DNA from: Rufibacter psychrotolerans
GTDB lineage: Bacteria > Bacteroidota > Bacteroidia > Cytophagales > Hymenobacteraceae
Assembly: GCF_016924645.1 (NCBI RefSeq)
Contig: NZ_JAFFJV010000021.1
Coordinates: 1 to 64,000, forward strand
Length of the DNA: 64,000 bases
Reading direction: 5' to 3'
Shown here: piece after piece, positions 59,452 through 64,000 of the stretch
Numbering within the stretch: position 1 is the stretch's first letter
How the letters are laid out: every line of letters begins with the position of its first letter
Notes under the pieces: model-generated
What the model was told of the DNA's origin: nothing
The model's database searches: none
What the model saw: the letters and a program-made list of their open reading frames with translations, nothing else
Made by a program: the position numbers and the translations under genes

Positions 59452-59474
59452 TTGAAGGGCAGAAAAGCAATGAA

Positions 59475-59504
59475 AAAGGCTTGCCTTCTTACGGGCAAGC
59501 CTTT
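59475..59504 (-). terminator. Terminator of the lipoprotein gene, fused to the next gene's promoter
   Basis: Minus strand AAAGGCTTGCC-cgtaagaa-GGCAAGCCTTT followed by TTC. The 5' arm directly follows the -7 box at 59505-59512. Confidence 0.85.
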
Positions 59505-59512
59505 CAAAGATA
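59505..59512 (-). promoter_or_regulatory. -7 box (TATCTTTG) abutting the terminator
   Basis: Perfect TAnnTTTG touching the 5' arm of the hairpin. RNA starting about 6 nt later (near 59499) would lack half of the 5' arm and read through to the gene starting at 59451. Confidence 0.5.
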
Positions 59513-59524
59513 CTGAGAGAACGG

Positions 59525-60337
59525 TTAGTTCTCCAGTTTTATTTTAGTGTCGCCAGACTTGTACTTTACTTCGTCTTTCTCGCGCTTAAGCTTGGCGTCT
59601 TCAATCTTGATCTTTGACTCATCGCCTTCTTTTTTCACCTTGGTGTCATCGGTTTTGAGCTTAGACTCGTCACCGTCTCTTTTCACCTTGGTTTCGCCGG
59701 CCTTGAGTTTGGCCTCGTCGCCGTCTACTTTAAACTTGGCGCCGTCCTGGGTTTTGTACTTGCTTTCCATGCCGTAGTACTTCTGGCGGTTGGCCTCATA
59801 CAGCTTAAACTGGGCGGGCGTTAAAAAGCCTTTCACCTCCAGGTCTACGTTGGAGTTGATGGTCTCCATCTCGTCATAGTACTGGGTGGGGAAGTCTGAA
59901 GGATAGCCGGTCACTTGCATGGATGACTCCACGGCCATCCCGCTGTCCATCACCATGCTCTCGTCTACCGCCATGTCATCGCTCATCATACTGGGATCAT
60001 CGGCGGCGTAGCCCCCGCTGCGGTTGGTGCTGCTGAAACGCGTCTCCAGCTCGTTGATCTGGCGGGCCCGGTTATACATGACCGTACGGATGCGGGCCTG
60101 CGTTTCGGCATCCAGGCTCAGGTCCTGCGAGATCTGGGAAGACATGCGGTTGGCCCGCTCCCTGGACTCCTGCTCATAGTCGTAGTTAGAGGCAGAGGTG
60201 CTGTCTGGATTACCGGCCGCGTTGTCTGGGGTATCGCTGTCGTTTTCCTGGGTCTCCGTGGAGGTGCCTGCGTCTTCGCGGCAGGCGGAGAAAGCCAAGG
60301 CTCCTGCCGCCAGTATCATCAAAAACTGCTTTTTCAT
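59525..60337 (-). CDS. Lipoprotein with 16-residue charged repeats
   Basis: A 270-residue lipoprotein: signal KKQFLMILAAGALAFSAC with the lipid Cys near 19, an acidic Ser/Thr/Asp-rich linker (to about 60), then a helical segment (YEQESRERANRMSSQISQDL...) and the motif TPAQFKLYEANRQKYYGMESK. The last 70 residues are a Lys/Asp-Glu repeat of about 16 residues, (K-x-K-x-x-(D/E)-(D/T)-x-K-x-K-x-(D/E)-G/K-D-E), four units long, predicted as alternating beta or disordered charge blocks. Start ATG 60337; upstream codons belong to a leader. No family recognised. It may bind cations or the outer membrane, but that is a guess. Confidence 0.75.
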   Translation of the reverse strand: MKKQFLMILAAGALAFSACREDAGTSTETQENDSDTPDNAAGNPDSTSASNYDYEQESRERANRMSSQISQDLSLDAETQARIRTVMYNRARQINELETRFSSTNRSGGYAADDPSMMSDDMAVDESMVMDSGMAVESSMQVTGYPSDFPTQYYDEMETINSNVDLEVKGFLTPAQFKLYEANRQKYYGMESKYKTQDGAKFKVDGDEAKLKAGETKVKRDGDESKLKTDDTKVKKEGDESKIKIEDAKLKREKDEVKYKSGDTKIKLEN

Positions 60338-60495
60338 AGTGTGTTTCTTTAGTGGAACAAATAGGCGCTTTCGCCGTGGCTTGCTCATGGAGGGTTTTAC
60401 GGAGCGCACGGGGGCAGGTTTCCAGCCAATTGCACATAACCCATTTTACCCAAACCACTAAGCCACCTACAAAGCAGCGACTACCAAACAAAAAA

Positions 60496-60539
60496 TCCTG
60501 TTTCAGGGCCTTTCTACTGAAAATAGCCCCAAAACAGGA
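60496..60539. repeat. Dispersed palindrome
   Basis: tcctgtttcagggcctttct, then actgaaaatagccccaaaac-agga. It lies 66 nt after the phosphoesterase stop. Confidence 0.7.
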
Positions 60540-60604
60540 ATTGTACTCGCTTTTAAATTCTACTAAAACAAACTTCTAAAACTTCAAGACGCTTAAAGAG
60601 TTGC

Positions 60605-61828
60605 TTAGGCCCTCTTAAACTCAAACACGGTAATTTCTGGCAGGAAGCCCACCCGGCCATGGTACCCCAGGAAGCCCAGGCCCACGTTCACGTACAACGA
60701 TTGCCGACCTTTCTGGTACAGCCCGGCCCATTGCCGGTACACGTACTGTACCGGGCTCCACTTAAAGCCCGGGATGTTCACGCCAAACTGCATGCCGTGG
60801 GTGTGCCCCGAGAGCATCAGGTCAATGTCCTGGTATTTGGTGTTCACTTCGCCGTCCCAATGCGAGGGGTCATGCGAGAGCAGCACCTTGAACGGAATCT
60901 GCTCGGTGCCGGCGTGGGCCTGGGCCAGGCTTCCGTACCGCGGGAAATTCATGCGGGTGCTCCAGTTCTCCACGCCCAGCAGGGCAATGCGCTGCCCGTC
61001 GCGCTCCAGCACGCGGTGTTCGTTCAGGAGCAGGTCCCAGCCGGCCTGGCGCTGGTGCTGCTTAAGGGTGTCCAGGTTCTGGATCTTGGCCTCGCGGCTG
61101 CCCCACTGCACATAGTCGCCGTAGTCGTGGTTGCCCAGCACAGAGTATACCGGCGCCTTGATCTTGGCCAGCGTGGGCACGTACGGCTCCACCTCAGAGG
61201 CCACGTTGTTCACCATATCGCCGGTGAACACCACCACATCGGCGGCTTGCTGGTTAATGATTTCCACGGCTTTCTGCAGCGGCTCCCCCGAGTGGAAACT
61301 GCCCGAGTGCATGTCGGTGATCTGCAGCAGCCGGAAGCCGTCAAACGCCGGGGGCAGGTTGGGGAACTTGAGCGTCACGCGCTTCACCTGATAGGAGTAC
61401 GCCCCTTTCACCATGCCCCAGATGAGCGTACCCAACGGAATGGCGCCCATAATGAGGGCCAGTTGGCTCATGAACTTGTGGCGGCCCACGTCAAACTTGG
61501 GCTGCCCGGGTCCGCGCAACGTGTTGGATAGCCACTGGGTGAGCCGCACCAGATCATCAATGAGCAGGAACAGCACCACCACCAACTTGGAGATGAACAG
61601 GATAAACAGCACATTGGCCACCTGCATGCGCACCGGGTTGGGCGCAGAGCCCCGGGTGAGCAGCGCCAGCAAGAGGGTGCCCAGGGTAAAGAGCGAAATG
61701 CCCCAGTACACAACGTACACGGCTTTTCGGGCCGAGGGCAGCATGCCCGCCGCTACGGTGCGCACCGCCTGAAACACATATATATCTATAAGTAAAACAA
61801 GGACTAGCGTGATGATCAGTCTGGTCAT
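60605..61828 (-). CDS. Membrane metallophosphoesterase
   Basis: About 407 residues. Four N-terminal membrane helices (from LIITLVLVLLIDIYVFQAV, about 3-22, to about 145) then a calcineurin-like phosphoesterase domain with all five motifs: ITDMHSGSF (near 168), VVFTGDMVNN (near 197), LGNHDYGDY (near 224), LSHDPSHWD (near 317) and LSGHTHGMQFG (near 337). Related to YaeI/UshA-like UDP-sugar or phospholipid hydrolases; the substrate is unknown. ATG 61828 is chosen because a -7 box (61855-61862) lies between it and the longer frame start at 61873. Confidence 0.9.
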   Translation of the reverse strand: MTRLIITLVLVLLIDIYVFQAVRTVAAGMLPSARKAVYVVYWGISLFTLGTLLLALLTRGSAPNPVRMQVANVLFILFISKLVVVLFLLIDDLVRLTQWLSNTLRGPGQPKFDVGRHKFMSQLALIMGAIPLGTLIWGMVKGAYSYQVKRVTLKFPNLPPAFDGFRLLQITDMHSGSFHSGEPLQKAVEIINQQAADVVVFTGDMVNNVASEVEPYVPTLAKIKAPVYSVLGNHDYGDYVQWGSREAKIQNLDTLKQHQRQAGWDLLLNEHRVLERDGQRIALLGVENWSTRMNFPRYGSLAQAHAGTEQIPFKVLLSHDPSHWDGEVNTKYQDIDLMLSGHTHGMQFGVNIPGFKWSPVQYVYRQWAGLYQKGRQSLYVNVGLGFLGYHGRVGFLPEITVFEFKRA

Positions 61829-61854
61829 ATTTCTTTTTAGCTGAATCAGAGCGG

Positions 61855-61862
61855 CAAATATA
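61855..61862 (-). promoter_or_regulatory. -7 box of the phosphoesterase gene
   Basis: TATATTTG on the minus strand, 27 nt upstream of ATG 61828. It excludes the in-frame start at 61873. Confidence 0.5.
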
Positions 61863-61941
61863 GAGGGCCGCAACGAGGGGTTTACGGGAAAACCGAACCT
61901 ACCGATGAACTATTTGCCACCCCATAGGATTGTACTAACAA

Positions 61942-61977
61942 TTTTAAGCCTTATTTCCTGAAACCAAGCCAAAAACG
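61942..61977. repeat. Dispersed palindrome abutting the radC start
   Basis: ttttaagccttatttcctga, then aaccaagccaaaaacg, ending 2 nt before the radC ATG, so it would form part of the radC ribosome-binding region. Confidence 0.5.
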
Positions 61978-61978
61978 T

Positions 61979-62683
61979 ATGTCAACTGCCTACGCCACCG
62001 CTCCACTTTCCATCAAGTCCTGGGCCGAGGAAGACCGTCCGCGCGAGAAACTCCTGCTCAAAGGCCGCGCCGCCCTCTCAGACGCAGAGCTGATTGGCAT
62101 TCTGATCGGCTCGGGCACGCCCAGCCTCAGCGCCGTGGACGTGGCCAAGCTCATCCTGAACGCCGTAGACCATGACCTGAACGAACTGGCCCGCCTCACC
62201 GTGAAGGAGTTGCAAAAACACAAAGGCATCGGCGAAGCCAAGGCCATCTCCATTGTGAGCGCCCTGGAACTGGGCCGAAGACGAAAGGAGGCCGCCCCGG
62301 CCCCTAAAACCCGCATCACCTGCTCCACCGACATTTACGAGTACATACGTCCGCACCTGCTGGACCTGCCGCACGAGGAGTTCTGGATCATCCTGCTCAA
62401 CCGCGCCAACACCATCATGAAGAAGATCCAGATCAGCAGCGGCGGCGTGGCCGGCACCGTGGCCGACCCTAAGATCATCTTCAAGCACGCCGTGGAAAAC
62501 CTGGCCAGCGCCCTCATCCTGGTGCACAACCACCCCTCGGGGCAACTGAAACCCAGCCCCGCCGATATTTCCCTCACCAAGAAGCTGCAGGAAGCCGGCA
62601 AAGTGCTGGACCTGCCCATCCTGGACCACCTCATCTTCACCGACAGCAGCTACTACAGCTTCGCCGACGAGGATTTGCTGTAA
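61979..62683 (+). CDS. radC: RadC/JAB-domain protein
   Basis: A 234-residue protein, typical length. The N-terminal segment (SIKSWAEEDRPREKLLLKGRAALSDAELI) and a helix-hairpin-helix-like KELQKHKGIGEAKAISIVSAL (near 70-92) precede a JAMM/MPN+ domain with LVHNHPSGQLKPSPADIS (near 180). The HxHxxxxxxxxxD zinc motif is complete. Once thought to repair DNA, the family's role remains unclear. It starts at ATG 61979, directly after a dispersed palindrome. A strong terminator follows. Confidence 0.95.
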   Translation: MSTAYATAPLSIKSWAEEDRPREKLLLKGRAALSDAELIGILIGSGTPSLSAVDVAKLILNAVDHDLNELARLTVKELQKHKGIGEAKAISIVSALELGRRRKEAAPAPKTRITCSTDIYEYIRPHLLDLPHEEFWIILLNRANTIMKKIQISSGGVAGTVADPKIIFKHAVENLASALILVHNHPSGQLKPSPADISLTKKLQEAGKVLDLPILDHLIFTDSSYYSFADEDLL

Positions 62684-62707
62684 TCAATTACTGATGGTTG
62701 GTTTACA

Positions 62708-62743
62708 AAAGGCAGCTACCGCGCGGTGGCTGCCTTTCTTTTT
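62708..62743 (+). terminator. Rho-independent terminator of radC
   Basis: AAAGGCAGCTACC-gcgc-GGTGGCTGCCTTT followed by CTTTTTT. Confidence 0.9.
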
Positions 62744-62767
62744 TGGTTTTGGTCCGTTCCAGAAAAT

Positions 62768-63004
62768 GTAGCGGCGTTACCCTGTAACGCCGTGGTCCTA
62801 CACGGCAGCCCCGCCTCAAATCTGCAAGAACCTACCTGCAGTTCGGCAAGCCCCGTCCTAAATGACCCGTTTCAAAGAACCAAGGTATTGCGGTTTCAAG
62901 CACTGAAAGGTGTAACGCCTTTATGGCACCACAGCCTTACGGCTTCAGGGTCTGGAGCCATGGTCGTTTCATGGGCCCCCGGCGTTACAGGGTAACGCCG
63001 CTAC
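62768..63004. repeat. 237-bp element with perfect 24-bp inverted ends, copy 2
   Basis: The left end starts gtagcggcgttaccctgtaa and is the exact complement of the right end (62981-63004). Each end is itself palindromic (GGCGTTAC-agg-GTAACGCC). The interior is non-coding. The same termini bound 27068-27215. Confidence 0.8.
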
Positions 63005-63010
63005 GAGGAG

Positions 63011-63046
63011 GTTTTCAGCCCATTTCTAGAAAAACAGGCCAAAAAC
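63011..63046. repeat. Dispersed palindrome
   Basis: gttttcagcccatttctaga, then aaaacaggccaaaaac, immediately beyond the 237-bp element. Confidence 0.65.
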
Positions 63047-63108
63047 GCCTACCCGCAGCACGGTATTAATTTCTTTCCGACCTTTGCGCCCTCAACCTGC
63101 CTTATTCC

Positions 63109-63714
63109 ATGAAAGGATTCAAATACATTATCATTATTGGCGTGCTGCTCATTGTAGGCTACCTGGTCAAAGACTTGTTCTACAACGATGAGAGTTATAC
63201 CCAGGCCGTACTGAAGTTCAGGGAAAGCAAAGACCTCACGTTCCGGAGCGCCACCCGCTCTCCCCTCCCCGACTCGTTGCGCCGCGCCTTCAACAAACTC
63301 AATTATTACGCCCCCGCGCGGGATTACGAGATTGCCGCTGATTTCACGCCCATTGAACGCGCTGAACCGGTGGCCATGCCCATGACCACTGGCACCCAGG
63401 AACCTTACTACGTGAAAGGGAAAGCTTCCTTTGAGCTGGAGGGCCAGACACACACGCTTACCCTGTTCCAGAAGGCCGGCTCCACCTCAGACACGCTCTT
63501 CATCCCCTTCACCGACCAGACCAACGGCTTTGAGACCTACGGCGGCGGCCGCTACCTGGACGCCATTCCCAACGGCAAAACCATAGTGCTGGACTTCAAC
63601 AAGGCCTATAATCCGTTCTGCGCCTATAACCCCGCCTTCGTCTGCCCCATGCCCCCCGCCGAGAACCGCCTGAAGGTGAAAATTCCTGCCGGCGAGCAGG
63701 CTTTTGCCAAATGA
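63109..63714 (+). CDS. DUF1684 protein
   Basis: A 201-residue membrane-anchored or exported protein: an uncleaved-looking hydrophobic N-terminus (FKYIIIIGVLLIVGYLV) then the DUF1684 beta-domain. Family motifs: FIPFTDQTNGFETYGGGRYLD (near 127-147), VLDFNKAYNPFCAYNPAFVCPMPPAENRL (near 155-183). Widespread in Bacteroidota, role unproven. The C-terminus is cut off by a run of stop-rich repeat DNA immediately downstream. Confidence 0.88.
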   Translation: MKGFKYIIIIGVLLIVGYLVKDLFYNDESYTQAVLKFRESKDLTFRSATRSPLPDSLRRAFNKLNYYAPARDYEIAADFTPIERAEPVAMPMTTGTQEPYYVKGKASFELEGQTHTLTLFQKAGSTSDTLFIPFTDQTNGFETYGGGRYLDAIPNGKTIVLDFNKAYNPFCAYNPAFVCPMPPAENRLKVKIPAGEQAFAK

Positions 63715-63749
63715 AGTCCTGAGTTCTGAGTCTTGAGTTCTAAGTCATT

Positions 63750-63780
63750 CGCTGGCGCGAGCGTCCCGCTCGCGCCAGCG
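63750..63780. repeat. Perfect 14-bp-arm palindrome
   Basis: cgctggcgcgagcg-tcc-cgctcgcgccagcg, a self-complementary relative of the GC-rich repeat at 138-173. Confidence 0.75.
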
Positions 63781-63818
63781 GAGCGACCTAAAAAAGCTGC
63801 TACTAAGACGTGGTTACA

Positions 63819-63847
63819 GTTTGCCCACAAGATCCTTTCAGGATGAC
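63819..63847. repeat. Half copy of the 87-bp inverted-repeat element
   Basis: gtttgcccacaagatccttt then caggatgac; only the right arm is present. Confidence 0.7.
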
Positions 63848-63865
63848 AGAAGGTTGGTTTGCATG

Positions 63866-63900
63866 GCGTGCGGACACGAGCTGCAAGCTCGCGCCAGCGG
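63866..63900. repeat. GC-rich intergenic repeat, copy 3
   Basis: gcggacacgagctgcaagct then cgcgccagcgg, in the same orientation as 138-173. Confidence 0.7.
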
Positions 63901-64000
63901 TGATATCTATAGGTTACCTACGCAATACCACTCACTCAAAGGACCTCGTAGTATCCGGAGGACCTACGAGCGTCTATGCCAAAACCGTTTTAGAGCTATT

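Larger units (their letters stand above)
62684..63108. other. 425-nt gap: terminator, mobile-like element, palindrome
   Basis: Holds the radC terminator (62708-62743), the 237-bp element (62768-63004) and a dispersed palindrome (63011-63046). The following gene's start region contains GACCTTTG (63079-63086), one base away from a -7 box. Confidence 0.65.
63715..64000. other. Gene-free window end, dense in repeats
   Basis: Contains the actcagg phrase (63714-63745), the perfect palindrome CGCTGGCGCGAGCG-tcc-complement (63750-63780), a half-copy of the 87-bp element (63819-63847), a copy of the GC-rich repeat (63866-63900), the inverted word CTCGTAG...CCTACGAG (about 63950-63972), and the beginning of another dispersed palindrome at the very end (ccgttttagagctatt). 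Confidence 0.7.

Noticed and set aside
61829..61873. Longer start for the metallophosphoesterase
   Set aside because: A -7 box at 61855-61862 lies inside it; ATG 61828 begins the first membrane helix cleanly.

Overview
The window looks like a chromosome segment from a Bacteroidota bacterium of the order Cytophagales, most likely Hymenobacteraceae (Rufibacter/Nibribacter/Pontibacter-like). The signs are type IX secretion (T9SS) sorting domains of both kinds, a PorP/SprF protein, a TonB-dependent receptor with a carboxypeptidase-like domain next to a DUF4249 lipoprotein, DUF5916 and DUF1684 proteins, and many promoters of the Bacteroidota form TAnnTTTG. The genus is an inference. No rRNA, tRNA, CRISPR array, transposase or prophage was recognised.

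Layout. 0.3-2.6 kb: thymidine kinase, a 2Fe-2S ferredoxin and a helical protein of unknown function. 3.3-8.9 kb: rod-shape operon mreB-mreC-mreD-mrdA-rodA (minus strand). 9.9-12.9 kb: purine operon purN - retropepsin-like protein - purH. 13.3-15.6 kb: a putative DNA-metabolism pair, TIGR03915-like plus TIGR03916-like radical SAM. 15.8-22.7 kb: outer-membrane barrel, a 1274-residue PKD-repeat protein with a type-B T9SS signal, and its PorP/SprF partner. 22.9-31.2 kb: S1-domain protein, DUF5916 protein, NAD(P)-binding protein, methyltransferase, small barrel, fatty acid desaturase, alpha/beta hydrolase. 31.3-32.9 kb: AT-richer M64 peptidase with a type-A T9SS signal. 33.0-38.2 kb: a SAM-I riboswitch, metH and metF. 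38.3-46.4 kb (minus): DUF4249/TonB receptor pair, a RimK ligase operon, a sorbosone-dehydrogenase-like lipoprotein and a hydrolase. 47.2-52.6 kb (minus): GH20 hexosaminidase, DUF502 protein, ispH, cmk and a very small secreted protein. 52.7-55.5 kb (plus): adenine deaminase and a TauE/SafE permease. 55.8-61.8 kb (minus): response regulator with a histidine kinase that lacks its phospho-accepting His, a cystathionine beta-synthase-like enzyme, two envelope proteins and a membrane metallophosphoesterase. 62.0-63.7 kb (plus): radC and a DUF1684 protein.

Methionine metabolism is the best-connected theme: SAM-controlled metH, metF supplying methyltetrahydrofolate, and a distant CBS-like gene that would use homocysteine. 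The envelope is the second theme: cell-wall elongation, T9SS cargo, TonB uptake and several lipoproteins.

The intergenic DNA is unusually structured. About 25 copies of an approximately 36-40 bp palindrome (core GTTTTnGGGC...TTTTCCTGAAAA...GCCCnAAAAC) sit mostly just after stop codons. Several larger non-coding elements bounded by inverted repeats (87, about 131, 147, 231, 237 and 288 bp) fill other gaps. Two terminators have a -7 box directly abutting the 5' arm of the hairpin, which suggests a compact terminator-plus-promoter unit. These non-coding structures, together with the Arg-for-His kinase, are the most interesting features.
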